64,000 nucleotides of DNA, from assembly GCA_019510185.1 (NCBI GenBank), contig JAEKKV010000012.1, positions 124,001-188,000 on the forward strand, written 5' to 3'. The notes beneath the pieces were generated by a model, which was given only the letters and a program-made list of their open reading frames with translations, was not told the DNA's origin and searched no databases. This document shows, in pieces, positions 9,413 through 19,586 of this stretch. Each line of letters starts with the position of its first letter. Position 1 is the first letter of the stretch. A program made the position numbers and the translations under genes. The stretch is from Verrucomicrobiota bacterium (GTDB lineage Bacteria; Verrucomicrobiota; Verrucomicrobiia; Opitutales; Opitutaceae).

Positions 9413-10411
9413 TTATTTCGAAGCGCCTTTCGGGGCATCAACCGCATCCCAGCCGCGGCGGGTGGAGGCGAGGAACACGTCCTCGAGCGATGGCTGCACG
9501 CGGTTGAGGGCGCGCAGGCGGAAACGCTCGTCGGCGGCGAGCGCGCGCAGCAGCGTCTCGCCGAGATCGTCGTCGCGCACGGTCGTGAGGGAGAGTTTGC
9601 GGAAACCGGCGGCATCCGGCTCACCGGCATCGGCGATGTGCAGCGTCGGCTCGATCCGGACCAGCGCGGCCGGCAGGGCGGCAGCGGTGTCGCCGGCGAT
9701 TTCCAGCTCGTAGCGGGAATGGCCGAAGACTTCTCGGCGGAGATCGGCGGGCGCCCCCTGCGTGACCACGCGGCCTTGGTTGATGATGAGCACGCGGTCG
9801 CAGGTCATCTCGATCTCGGGCAGGATGTGCGAGGAGATGATCACGGTCATGCGGCCGCGCAGGCTCGCGATGAGGTCACGCACGATGAGGATCTGGTGGG
9901 GATCGAGGCCGATGGTGGGCTCGTCCATGATGATGACGGGCGGCTCGGCCAGGATCGCCTCGGCGATGCCCACGCGCTGGCGGAAGCCCTTGGACAGCGT
10001 CCCGATGATGCGGTGGCGGACGCGCTTGAGGTCGCAGAGGTCGAGGACTTCGTCGAGCCGCACGCCGAGTTTGCCGCGGGAAAGGCCTTTCAGCCGGCCG
10101 CGGTAATGGAGGTATTCGGAGACGCGCATGTCATCCGGGAGCGGGTTGTTCTCCGGCATGTAGCCGATGAAGTTTTTTACCTCGTCGCTGTGCGTGGCGA
10201 CGGAGAGGCCGCAGACGGTCACCTGGCCCGAGTTGGCGGGCAGATAACCGGTGAGGATGCGCATGGTGGTGCTCTTGCCCGCGCCGTTCGGGCCGAGAAA
10301 GCCGAGGATCTCGCCGCGCGCCACGGTGAAGCTCACCTTGTTCACGGCGGTGACGCCGGCGTAGGTTTTAACGAGATCGCGCACTTCGATGGCGGGGAGA
10401 TCGGCGGACAT
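9413..10411 (-). CDS. ABC transporter ATP-binding protein, GldA-like
   Basis: The product is a 332-residue cytoplasmic ATPase that would power the permease and GldG-like subunits encoded next. Walker A GPNGAGKST is at about residues 40-48, the signature LSKGFRQRVGIAEA near 140, and Walker B VIIMDEPTIGLDP near 160, followed by a switch His in ISSHILPE. The ~90 residues after the nucleotide-binding domain match the usual C-terminal extension of GldA/CcmA-type ATPases. I chose the ATG at 10411 (MSADLP) over a TTG nine bases upstream. It is the first gene of the run of five that ends with the AsmA-like protein. Confidence 0.88.
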   Translation of the reverse strand: MSADLPAIEVRDLVKTYAGVTAVNKVSFTVARGEILGFLGPNGAGKSTTMRILTGYLPANSGQVTVCGLSVATHSDEVKNFIGYMPENNPLPDDMRVSEYLHYRGRLKGLSRGKLGVRLDEVLDLCDLKRVRHRIIGTLSKGFRQRVGIAEAILAEPPVIIMDEPTIGLDPHQILIVRDLIASLRGRMTVIISSHILPEIEMTCDRVLIINQGRVVTQGAPADLRREVFGHSRYELEIAGDTAAALPAALVRIEPTLHIADAGEPDAAGFRKLSLTTVRDDDLGETLLRALAADERFRLRALNRVQPSLEDVFLASTRRGWDAVDAPKGASK

Positions 10412-10457
10412 AGGATTCAAGCGTGGGAAGGCTTCGACACGGGTAAACGTGAAAGGT

Positions 10458-11288
10458 TTAGGCGTTGTTCAACCGCCAGGCGGCGGCGAGCCCGAGGAGG
10501 GTGAGGTCGGGAGAATCGACGGGCTTCTGACGCAGGCGTCCGTCGATGGCGGCGGCGGCGCCCCCGGCGGTGACGAGGGCGGGCGGCGGTTCGCCGCGTC
10601 CGGCGAGTTCCGCCAGCACCGCGTCGAGCAGGGCTTGGATCATGCCGGGAAAACCGATGACCGAGGCGATGCGCATGCCCTCGACGGTGGATTTGCCGAT
10701 GGCGCTGGTGATTTTGAGGGAGTCGTCGATGAAGGGCAGCTGGGCGGTGCGCTCGTGGAGGTAGTCGCGCATCATGGCCGGGCCGGGGGCGATGATGCCG
10801 CCTTCGTAACCGCCCGCCCGGGTGATGATGTCGAAGGTCACGGCGGTGCCCAAATCGATGACGACGGCGGGCGAACCGAACAGCGCATGAGCGCCGGCGG
10901 CGTTGGCGAGACGATCCTGGCCGATCTCGGCGGGCTGCGGGTAGGTGATGGACACGCCCAGCCGTTGCTCCGGACCGATCTGCCAGACGGGCAGACCATA
11001 GCCGGCCATCGCTTGAAGAAAAATCGGAGTGGCCGCCGGCACGACGGAGCAGAAGGCGATCGCGACCGGAGCGTCGTCCGCGGTCCGCAGCCCGGAGAGC
11101 CGGGGAAGAATGCCGTCGGCGGGGTGGTCGAGCAGGCGCGTCGGCACGACGCCCGCCGAATGCACGGAATCCTTTGCCACCACGCCGTAGTGCGCGTGGG
11201 TGTTGCCAATATCGATGCAAAGGATGGCCGGCGACGGGGCCGGATGACCAATGACCGGGGGCGAATGAGCAGGGAGGGCTGCAGACAT
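10458..11288 (-). CDS. coaX: Type III pantothenate kinase
   Basis: CoaX phosphorylates pantothenate, the first step of coenzyme A synthesis, and unlike CoaA is not feedback inhibited and needs a monovalent cation. The ASKHA phosphate-binding motif CIDIGNTH is near residues 23-30. GQDRLANAAGAHAL and VVIDLGTAVTFD follow in the family order, and the 276-residue length is normal. CoaX proteins usually begin only two or three residues before the DIGNT motif. Here about 20 extra residues come from the ATG at 11288, and part of that extension is encoded by a heptad repeat. The true start may therefore be a rare codon further in. A TTG at 11345 would overlap the birA stop but lies inside repeat sequence. 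It follows birA and nadC in a cofactor cluster. Confidence 0.9.
   Translation of the reverse strand: MSAALPAHSPPVIGHPAPSPAILCIDIGNTHAHYGVVAKDSVHSAGVVPTRLLDHPADGILPRLSGLRTADDAPVAIAFCSVVPAATPIFLQAMAGYGLPVWQIGPEQRLGVSITYPQPAEIGQDRLANAAGAHALFGSPAVVIDLGTAVTFDIITRAGGYEGGIIAPGPAMMRDYLHERTAQLPFIDDSLKITSAIGKSTVEGMRIASVIGFPGMIQALLDAVLAELAGRGEPPPALVTAGGAAAAIDGRLRQKPVDSPDLTLLGLAAAWRLNNA
11246..11259. repeat. GACCAAT-type heptad repeat in the coaX 5' end
   Basis: Two consecutive 7-nt units (GACCAAT then GACCGGG, plus-strand sense) fall in the extra N-terminal codons of coaX. The same GACCAAT word recurs with 7-nt spacing at 32468-32502 and 55171-55191. Confidence 0.55.
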
Positions 11289-11317
11289 CAAAATAAGAGG
11301 GAAACGAAAGTTTCTGA

Positions 11318-11345
11318 CTCTCAACCTCCAACCTTCAACCCTCAA
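11318..11345. repeat. CYYYCAA heptad repeat between coaX and birA
   Basis: Four in-phase 7-nt units with consensus C-pyrimidine(3)-CAA (for example CTCTCAA and CCTTCAA) fill the coaX-birA gap and contribute the stop codon of birA. The same units occur at 28453-28473 and 13327-13369. Confidence 0.7.
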
Positions 11346-12349
11346 CTTTTGGGCGGTTTTTCCAGCGTCACTTCGCCGGCGCGAAAGCGTTCGGTGCGCC
11401 CCTGCTCGGTGCGCACGACGAAGCAGCCTTCATCGTCGATTCCCAGGGCGGTGCCGGCGACGCGCTGATCGCCGGTGAGCACGGCGACGGAGCGGTTGCG
11501 CAGCACGTCGTAACGGTTCCAAAGGTCGGCGAAAGTCTGCCGGTAGCTGCCGTCGACGAACCGGTCGTAGGCTTGGAGCACGCGTCCGATGAGCGCGGCG
11601 GTGAATCGATTCAAATCCAGCGGTTGGCGGGTGTGCTCGGCGAGGGAAACGGCCTTGCCGGCCAGCTCGGGCGGCCAGCCGCCGGCGGGACTGTTGACGT
11701 TGAGACCGAGACCGAAGACGAGGTCGCGGATCTGGTCGGCGTCCATGCGCGCCTCGGTGAGCATGCCGCCGGCCTTGCGCCCGTCGAAAAGCAGATCGTT
11801 GGGCCACTTGAGGCCGGGGGCGGTGCGGCAGAAATTGGCGGTGAGCTCGCAGAGGTTGGCACCCATCCAGAGGGTGAACATTTGCATGCGGGCGGGCTCC
11901 AGGCGGGGACGGAAGGCGAAACTCACGTAGAGATTGCCGTTGGCCTCGCTGTGCCAGGCGCGGCCAAAGCGTCCGCGGCCCTTGGTCTGACGCTGGGCGA
12001 TGATAGCGAAAGGTGCGACGCGGCCGGCGGCCAGCTGGCGGGCGGCTTCGTCATTGGTGCTGTCGATCTCGTCGAGCAACTGCAGGGTGAAATCCTGGTG
12101 ATGCCCGTGGCGGTAGGCCTGGATGAGCGCGGCGTTCAGGCCGGACGGACGGGCGGCGAGCTTGTAGCCGCGGGCGCGGGCGGGTTCGAAAACGAAGCCC
12201 TGCTCGCGCAATTTCTCCATGTGCTGCCAGATGGCGACGCGACTCACGCCGAGTTTTCGCGCCAAGGCCGTGCCTGTGACATACCCGGCCTCGCCGGCGA
12301 GAAGCTCTTCCAAGATGACGGTTTCGGGCGGGCGCGGATTGGGTTTCAT
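11342..12349 (-). CDS. birA: Biotin-protein ligase with biotin operon repressor HTH
   Basis: This 335-residue bifunctional protein attaches biotin to carboxyl carrier proteins and may repress biotin genes. An N-terminal winged-helix domain (about 10-70, with GTALARKLGVSRVAIWQHMEKL) precedes the ligase domain. The ligase holds the biotinyl-AMP loop GRGRFGRAWHSEANGNLY near residues 125-142 and the KWPNDLLFDGRKAGGML motif near 180-196, and ends in an SH3-like domain. The ATG at 12349 overlaps the nadC stop by 4 bp, so the two are co-translated. The stop codon is created by the heptad repeat that follows. Confidence 0.93.
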   Translation of the reverse strand: MKPNPRPPETVILEELLAGEAGYVTGTALARKLGVSRVAIWQHMEKLREQGFVFEPARARGYKLAARPSGLNAALIQAYRHGHHQDFTLQLLDEIDSTNDEAARQLAAGRVAPFAIIAQRQTKGRGRFGRAWHSEANGNLYVSFAFRPRLEPARMQMFTLWMGANLCELTANFCRTAPGLKWPNDLLFDGRKAGGMLTEARMDADQIRDLVFGLGLNVNSPAGGWPPELAGKAVSLAEHTRQPLDLNRFTAALIGRVLQAYDRFVDGSYRQTFADLWNRYDVLRNRSVAVLTGDQRVAGTALGIDDEGCFVVRTEQGRTERFRAGEVTLEKPPKS

Positions 12350-13320
12350 GCGCGCCAGTCCAGCCCGATGTCGACCCAGACGCTTTGATGGACCAGGGCG
12401 CCGGTGGAGATAAAATCGAGGCCGAGCTCGGCAAAGCGGGGCAACGTTTTCAACGTAATGCCGCCGCTCGCCTCGGTGAAGGCGCGGCCGCCGATGAGGG
12501 CGACGGCGCGTTTGATCTGCGCGGGCGTGAAGTTGTCCAAAAGAATCACATCGGCCCCGGCTGCGAGCACGGGCGGGATCTGGTCGATCCGGTCCACCTC
12601 GACTTCGACGGGGAGATCGGGCGCGGCTTTTTTCGCACGGGCGACAGCCGCGGCCAGCGGGGAGGAAGCGGGCGCGCGGTTTTTTGAATTTTGAGATTTG
12701 GAGCCCGGGATTTCCTCATCGGCAAAGCCGATCAAGGCGAGGTGGTTGTCCTTCAGCATCACGCGGTCGAAGAGGCCGAGGCGATGGTTCCAGCCGCCGC
12801 CGCAGGCGACCGCGTATTTTTCCAGCATGCGATAGCCGGGGGTGGTCTTGCGCGTGTCGAGGAGGCGGGTACGGCCCTGGCCCAAGGCCTCGGCATAGCG
12901 GTGCGTTTGCGTGGCGATGCCGGAAAGACGCTGGATAAAATTCAGGATCACGCGTTCCGCCGCGAGCAGGCTGCGCGGATCGCCGGTGAGGGTGGCGAGA
13001 ACATCGCCGGCCTTCACGCCGCGGCCGTCTTTGACACAGGGCTGTACGCGGGCGCCTCCGCCGTAGGCCGCAAGAATGACGGGGATGAGCGGCAGGCCGC
13101 ACACGGTGAGCGCGTCGCGCGCCACAAGATCGGCGGAGCCTTGGCGGGGCGCGGCGGGCAGGCTGGCGGTGGAGCGATCGCCGGTGACGCGCGGGCGCTC
13201 CCGCAAACCAAGCCCGGCGAGATCCTCGTCGCGCGCCATCTCCACCAGCCGCCGGAGGAACGCGAGATCAAGGTCGTCCCAAGCGAGGCGTTTAAGAAGG
13301 GCTTCGGCGGCGGCGGGCAT
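12346..13320 (-). CDS. nadC: Nicotinate-nucleotide pyrophosphorylase (carboxylating)
   Basis: NadC converts quinolinate and PRPP to nicotinate mononucleotide in de novo NAD synthesis. The 324-residue product shows the family motifs LNFIQRLSGIATQTHRYAEA, LLDTRKTTPGYRMLEKYAV, KDNHLAL and VEVEVD, then DVILLDNF and the closing ASGGI and FISTGALVHQ. I chose the ATG at 13320 (MPAAAEALL). An upstream TTG at 13362 would add residues coded by a repeat. Odd point: between KDNHLALIGFADE and the usual AAVARAKKAAP there is an insertion of about 20 residues rich in Ser, Asn and Pro. It contains a 7-nt-period repeat at 12680-12703. It overlaps birA and precedes it in the operon. Confidence 0.93.
   Translation of the reverse strand: MPAAAEALLKRLAWDDLDLAFLRRLVEMARDEDLAGLGLRERPRVTGDRSTASLPAAPRQGSADLVARDALTVCGLPLIPVILAAYGGGARVQPCVKDGRGVKAGDVLATLTGDPRSLLAAERVILNFIQRLSGIATQTHRYAEALGQGRTRLLDTRKTTPGYRMLEKYAVACGGGWNHRLGLFDRVMLKDNHLALIGFADEEIPGSKSQNSKNRAPASSPLAAAVARAKKAAPDLPVEVEVDRIDQIPPVLAAGADVILLDNFTPAQIKRAVALIGGRAFTEASGGITLKTLPRFAELGLDFISTGALVHQSVWVDIGLDWRA
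12680..12703. repeat. Heptad repeat inside nadC (NNNTTTG units)
   Basis: Three successive 7-nt units each ending in TTTG on the plus strand form an in-frame insertion in nadC. It codes for the SKSQNSK segment that normal NadC proteins lack. Confidence 0.6.
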
Positions 13321-13326
13321 GGTTGT

Positions 13327-13369
13327 CGGCCAACCTTCAACCAAGCGCCGGTGAACGTTCAACGCTCAA
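13327..13369. repeat. CYYYCAA-type heptad repeat upstream of nadC
   Basis: Two pairs of 7-nt units (ending CCTTCAA, and CGTTCAA then CGCTCAA) flank a short GC-rich spacer between nadC and the next gene. They match the units seen at 11318-11345 and 28453-28473. Confidence 0.6.
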
Positions 13370-13385
13370 GTGCGCGCCCATCCGT

Positions 13386-13916
13386 TCAATCGCGGTCATG
13401 CAGGGAGGCGAAAACAGCGGGGCGCAGCGCCAGGTCGTAGCCGAGTTCGCGCAGGCGCGCGGCGGCGGCCGGATCGATTACGGACACGATCGCGACTTCT
13501 TCGCGGCTCTCGGCCAGTTCTCGCGTGCGCTCCGCTTCCGCATAACGCGCGAGCATGCGCTCCGCAGGCGACCGGCCGAGAAGCGGCAGGGTGAAGGGAT
13601 TGAGCATCCGGTCGGCCTCGGTTCGATAACGGCTCAAGGCGAGTTCGGTCCGTCCTCGCGGCGTGAGCAACCGGTCCGCCGGCAAGCTCTCGGGCGCCGG
13701 AGCTTCGACAATCATCTCGGGGAGGGTAATCACCGGTGTATCCGCAACCAGAGCCGGCGAGGGTGGGGCCGGCGCATAGGCGGGCAGGCTGGACTGAAGC
13801 GCGTTGGTGAGGGCGGGAGAGATCCGGTGGGGCGGGCCGGAGGACTCCGCGAGGGTGAGCGTGACAACGGACAGGGCGAGAAGCGCCGTCGTCCGCGGGA
13901 AACGAAAGGCTTTCAT
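13386..13916 (-). CDS. Hypothetical secreted protein
   Basis: This 176-residue protein has a likely Sec signal peptide (about residues 1-23, KAFRFPRTTALLALSVVTLTLA). A Pro- and Ala-rich stretch follows, and then a charged helical half containing PLLGRSPAERMLARYAEAERTRELAESREE. The segment VITLPEMIVEAPAP (about 62-75) resembles the plug-like 'ITLP..VV' start of many Opitutaceae outer-membrane or TonB-linked proteins, but no domain is recognised and no function is proposed. It sits alone between nadC and proA, with about 70 bp on its 5' side. Coding is supported by the signal peptide and by codon use like its neighbours. Confidence 0.6.
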   Translation of the reverse strand: MKAFRFPRTTALLALSVVTLTLAESSGPPHRISPALTNALQSSLPAYAPAPPSPALVADTPVITLPEMIVEAPAPESLPADRLLTPRGRTELALSRYRTEADRMLNPFTLPLLGRSPAERMLARYAEAERTRELAESREEVAIVSVIDPAAAARLRELGYDLALRPAVFASLHDRD

Positions 13917-13987
13917 CCCCCGTTGGACCGCAAAAGGCCCGGCCGGTTCGCCCGGGAAAATTTCGGCAGCCCGGGGAGGGAACCGTC

Positions 13988-15262
13988 TTATCCGCGGACC
14001 TGGCCGGTGCCGGTGACCAGGTACTTATAACTGCACAGCTCGTTCAATCCCATCGGGCCGCGGGCGTGCAGGCGGTCGGTGCTGATGCCGATCTCCGCGC
14101 CGAAACCGAACTCGAAGCCGTCGTTGAAGCGGGTGCTGGCGTTCCAGGTGACGACCGCGCTGTCCACCGCCAGTTGAAAACGTTCCGCCGCCGCGGGATC
14201 GCGGGTGATGATGGCCTCGGTATGACCGGAGCTGTCGCGGTTGATCGTGGCGATGGCCTCGTCGAGCGAGGCGACCACGCGCACGGCGATGACGAGGCTG
14301 AGAAACTCGGCGGTGTAATCGGCGGGCGCGGCGGGCGTGTGGGCTATGCCGGCGCGGGCGAGGATGGCGGCGCTGGCGGCGTCGGTGCGGAGCTCCACGC
14401 CTTTGGCGGCGAGCGCGGAGGCCAGACGGGGAAGCAGCGCTTCGGCCGCGGCCTCGTGGACCAGGAGCTGCTCGGCGGCGTTGCACACGCCGGGGCGCTG
14501 GGTCTTGGCGTTGACGAGGATATTTTCGGCGATGGCCGCGTCGGCCTCCTTGTCCACGTAAACGAAGCACACGCCGGTGTAGTGCTTGATCACGGGGATG
14601 GTGCTGTTCTGCGCGACGAAGCGGATGAGGCCTTCGCCGCCGCGGGGGATGATGCAGTGGATCAGCGTATCGAGCTTGAGCAGGGTGTTGAGCGCGGCGC
14701 GGTCGGTCGTGGGGATGAGTTGGACCGCGTCGGCGGGCAGGCCGGCGTCGGCCAGCGCCCGGGTGAGAAGCGCGGCGAAGGCGGTGTTGGTGTGGAAAAT
14801 TTCCTTCCCGCCGCGGAGGATGCAGGCGTTGCCGCTCTTCAGGCAGAGAATGGCGCAGTCGATGGTGACGTTGGGGCGCGCTTCGTAGATAATGCCGATG
14901 ACACCGATGGGGACGCGACGCTTCCGGATGACAAGACCGTTGGGACGGATCCGCTCCTCGAGGATTTCGCCGACGGGATCGGGCAGGGCGGCGACCTGGC
15001 GGACGGATTCGGCGAGATGTTCGAGCCGGGCGGGTGTCAGGGTGAGGCGGTCGATCTCGTAGGGTGCGAGGCCGTTGGCCGCGGCGGCGGCGAGGTCCTG
15101 GCGGTTGGCGGCGAGAAGCGCGTCGGCGGACTCGGGGATCAGCGCGGCGAGCCGCAGGAGCGCGTCGTTTTTGACGGAGGCCGGCGTCGTGGCGAGCACG
15201 AGGGACGCGGCGCGGGCGCGTTGGGCGATCGCGGTGACGAGTTGGGCGAGGTCGACGAACAT
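13988..15262 (-). CDS. proA: Gamma-glutamyl phosphate reductase
   Basis: ProA reduces gamma-glutamyl phosphate to glutamate semialdehyde with NADPH, the second step of proline synthesis. The 424-residue length is standard when translation starts at the ATG at 15262 ([11 protein letters not shown]). Farther upstream codons give an Arg-rich, non-family extension. Catalytic Cys lies in [14 protein letters not shown]; other hallmarks are [38 protein letters not shown] and the C-terminal [15 protein letters not shown]. The partner kinase proB is not in this window. It follows the PfkB kinase gene by 23 bp. Confidence 0.95.
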   Translation of the reverse strand: MFVDLAQLVTAIAQRARAASLVLATTPASVKNDALLRLAALIPESADALLAANRQDLAAAAANGLAPYEIDRLTLTPARLEHLAESVRQVAALPDPVGEILEERIRPNGLVIRKRRVPIGVIGIIYEARPNVTIDCAILCLKSGNACILRGGKEIFHTNTAFAALLTRALADAGLPADAVQLIPTTDRAALNTLLKLDTLIHCIIPRGGEGLIRFVAQNSTIPVIKHYTGVCFVYVDKEADAAIAENILVNAKTQRPGVCNAAEQLLVHEAAAEALLPRLASALAAKGVELRTDAASAAILARAGIAHTPAAPADYTAEFLSLVIAVRVVASLDEAIATINRDSSGHTEAIITRDPAAAERFQLAVDSAVVTWNASTRFNDGFEFGFGAEIGISTDRLHARGPMGLNELCSYKYLVTGTGQVRG

Positions 15263-15285
15263 TTCAGGAAAGGATCGATAAAGGC

Positions 15286-16290
15286 TCAATGGGCAAGACG
15301 CTGCGCATAATCGCGCAGGGCGGGCCAGTGGGCGTCGGGGATGGCGGGGCCGAGATGGCGTACGCATTCGGAGCCGAGCCGCGAGCCGAGCGCACCGGCG
15401 GCAGAGAGAGGCCACTTTTGCAGGTAGCCGTAGAGGAAGCCGGCGGCCCAGGCATCGCCGGCGCCGGTGGTGTCCACGACGGCGGGCACGGGCACGGGAT
15501 CGATACGGTGAAGCTGCTGGCCGTGGGCGATCCACGCGCCGTCCTTGCCCATTTTCACGGCGGCGACGCCGCCGAAGTCGGCCACGCGCCGGGCGAGGGC
15601 GGCGTAATCATGGCCGGAGGTGTCGGGGAAAAGGGCGAGGATTTCGTCCTCGTTGGCGAAGACCACGTCGATGCCGGTGCGGAGTTGGGCAAGAATCCAG
15701 TCGCGGGCGGCGTTGACCACCTCGAAGGAGGCGAGGTCGACGCTGAGGGTGCAACCGGCGGCGCGGGCGGCGTTGATGACGGCGTTGGCGAGGTCGCGGT
15801 TGAAGAGCAGGTAACCCTCGATGTGGGCATGGCGGCAGCCGTTGAAATCGGCGAGGCTGATTTCGCCGGGATGCAGCGTCATGGCGGCGGCGAGGCAGGT
15901 GCGCAGGGTGCGCTGGCCGTCGGGCGTGATGAGGGAGACGCAGCGGGCGTTGGCGAGGTCCGCGTATTTAAAGCGAGTGGTGTCGCCGCCGGCGGCACCG
16001 AAATGTTTGAGGTAGGCGCGGGCGGTGGCGTCGTTGCCGAGCTTGCCGAGGAAGGTGGTGCGCAGGCCGAGACAGGCGGCGCCCACGGTGGTGTTGCCCG
16101 CCGAGCCGCCGGCGACGGTGGCGGGATGCTCCTCTAGACGGGTGACGATGGCCTCCATCTCGTCGGCGTCGACGAGCACCATGCCGCCCTTGGCGCCGTT
16201 GAGAGTGGTGAGGAAGGTGTCGGGCACATGGGCCAGCAGGTCCATGATGGGCGAGCCGGCGCCGATGAGATCGAAAGGTTTGGTGGTCAC
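15286..16290 (-). CDS. PfkB-family sugar/nucleoside kinase (adenosine kinase-like)
   Basis: This 334-residue protein is a ribokinase-fold kinase. The substrate-side motif [16 protein letters not shown] is near residues 60-75, and the ATP and catalytic-base motif [19 protein letters not shown] is near 270-288. In this motif Asp in GAGD is the general base. The overall layout is closest to the adenosine-kinase-like PfkB proteins found in many bacteria, whose true substrate is often unproven. Translation starts at a GTG (16290), followed by [17 protein letters not shown]. The gene is probably co-transcribed with proA, with no pathway link visible. Confidence 0.85.
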   Translation of the reverse strand: MTTKPFDLIGAGSPIMDLLAHVPDTFLTTLNGAKGGMVLVDADEMEAIVTRLEEHPATVAGGSAGNTTVGAACLGLRTTFLGKLGNDATARAYLKHFGAAGGDTTRFKYADLANARCVSLITPDGQRTLRTCLAAAMTLHPGEISLADFNGCRHAHIEGYLLFNRDLANAVINAARAAGCTLSVDLASFEVVNAARDWILAQLRTGIDVVFANEDEILALFPDTSGHDYAALARRVADFGGVAAVKMGKDGAWIAHGQQLHRIDPVPVPAVVDTTGAGDAWAAGFLYGYLQKWPLSAAGALGSRLGSECVRHLGPAIPDAHWPALRDYAQRLAH

Positions 16291-16314
16291 GTAAAGAAGC
16301 GGGGGGTGGGAGAA

Positions 16315-16698
16315 CTAGTTGGAAACCGTGAGGCTTGTGGCCAGCAGGGGTTCGTCGTCGACCTCGATGATGATGGAATAATCGCCGGGCTGGGGGAACG
16401 AGAGGTTGCGGATCTCGTTGATGAGATTGATGCGTTGCAGGGGGCTCTGCGACTCGAAGGGGCGCTCGATCAGCGGCTGGGGATTGGTTGCGTCCAAGCC
16501 CATGGAAATACGGATGGTGTGCTCGCCGGCGGGCACGTCGCTGAGGGTGAGAAACCAGATCATGAGCGGGTGCACCACGGGGAATTCGCGGGCGCGGATG
16601 TTGGAGAACACGCCGAGGATGGTGTGCTTGCCCGAACCGGGGTCGAGATGGACGCCGTCGCAGGTAAGCCAGGCAAGGACTTGCGGTTTCGATTGCAT
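16315..16698 (-). CDS. DUF6941-like protein
   Basis: Starting from the ATG at 16698, the 127-residue product begins MQSKPQVLAWLTCDGVH and contains the phrase TILGVFSNIRAREFPVVHPLMIWFLT. I recognise this as the DUF6941 pattern (a compact beta-rich protein of unknown role), from memory of the family rather than a search. There is no signal peptide or metal site. A long upstream Arg- and Pro-rich extension of the same frame is not family-like and is left out. It diverges from the small membrane gene at 16789. Confidence 0.65.
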   Translation of the reverse strand: MQSKPQVLAWLTCDGVHLDPGSGKHTILGVFSNIRAREFPVVHPLMIWFLTLSDVPAGEHTIRISMGLDATNPQPLIERPFESQSPLQRINLINEIRNLSFPQPGDYSIIIEVDDEPLLATSLTVSN

Positions 16699-16788
16699 GT
16701 AAACGGAGATGCTGGCCGGCGTTCGGGAGGCGGCGCAAGCGGGGAATTGCTTGGCGCGGGGCCGGCGGGCGTTTTGTGTGGGCGGCCG

Positions 16789-18655
<1,867 letters not shown>

Positions 18656-18677
18656 ACGCGCCGCGCCCCTCATTTCC

Positions 18678-19475
18678 ATGCCGCTTTTCAATCCCGCCAA
18701 GCTCCTCATCCTCGCCGGTCCCTGCTCGCTCGAAAACGAGAAGGTTGTCCGCGCCGTCGCCGAAAAACTCGTCGCTCTCCGCGCGAAATATCCCGAGCTC
18801 AACCTCGTTTTCAAGGGCTCCTTCGACAAGGCCAACCGCACCTCCATCGCCGGCGGCCGCGGCACCGGCCTGGAGGAGGGACTCGCCCTCCATGCTCTCG
18901 TCAAAAAAGATTACGGCCTGCCCTGCGTGACCGACGTGCACGAGAGCGAGCAGTGCGCGCCCGTCGCCGCCGTGTGCGACGTCCTCCAGATTCCCGCCTA
19001 TCTCTGCCGCCAGACCGATCTCCTCCTCGCCGCCGCCGCGACCGGCAAGACCGTCAACGTGAAGAAAGGCCAGTTCCTTTCGCCCACCGACATGGTTCAC
19101 GTCGTCGGCAAGCTGAAGCACGGCGGTGCCGCCGAGATCTGGCAATGCGAGCGCGGCGCGACCTTCGGTTACAACAACCTCGTGGTCGACATGCGCGCGT
19201 TCCCCATCATGGCGCGCAACGGCTATCCTACGATTCTCGACGCCACCCACAGCGTGCAGCTCCCCGGCGCGGCCGGCGGCAAGAGCGGCGGCCAGCGCGA
19301 GTTTGTGCCCACGCTCGCCTTCGCCGCCCTCGCGGCCGGCGCCGACGGTCTTTTCCTCGAAACCCATCCCGATCCGGACAACGCGCTCTCCGACGGACCC
19401 AACATGGTGCCGCTCGACGAACTCGAGGCCCTGCTCGCGAAGTGTCTCGCCTTCTGGCGCCTCGCCCGCTCCTAA
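18678..19475 (+). CDS. kdsA: 3-deoxy-8-phosphooctulonate (KDO-8-P) synthase
   Basis: KdsA condenses arabinose-5-phosphate and phosphoenolpyruvate to KDO-8-phosphate, a step in lipopolysaccharide inner-core synthesis, so an LPS-type outer membrane is expected. The 265-residue protein begins [20 protein letters not shown] and shows [19 protein letters not shown], and [10 protein letters not shown]. These are typical motifs of the family. It follows pyrG closely, a pairing common in Gram-negative bacteria because CTP is needed to activate KDO. Confidence 0.96.
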   Translation: MPLFNPAKLLILAGPCSLENEKVVRAVAEKLVALRAKYPELNLVFKGSFDKANRTSIAGGRGTGLEEGLALHALVKKDYGLPCVTDVHESEQCAPVAAVCDVLQIPAYLCRQTDLLLAAAATGKTVNVKKGQFLSPTDMVHVVGKLKHGGAAEIWQCERGATFGYNNLVVDMRAFPIMARNGYPTILDATHSVQLPGAAGGKSGGQREFVPTLAFAALAAGADGLFLETHPDPDNALSDGPNMVPLDELEALLAKCLAFWRLARS

Positions 19476-19586
19476 AGCGGCGGCGCCTCGTGGAATATCC
19501 CCGTTGAACGTGCGTTTCAATTGCGACACACACGGTTGACCGGGGCGGGAAATCGACTTCACCCTATCTGTCCAAATCCAACCCTG

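Noticed and set aside
11318..11345. The heptad arrays considered as CRISPR
   Set aside because: Units are 7 nt without spacers and no cas gene is in the window.
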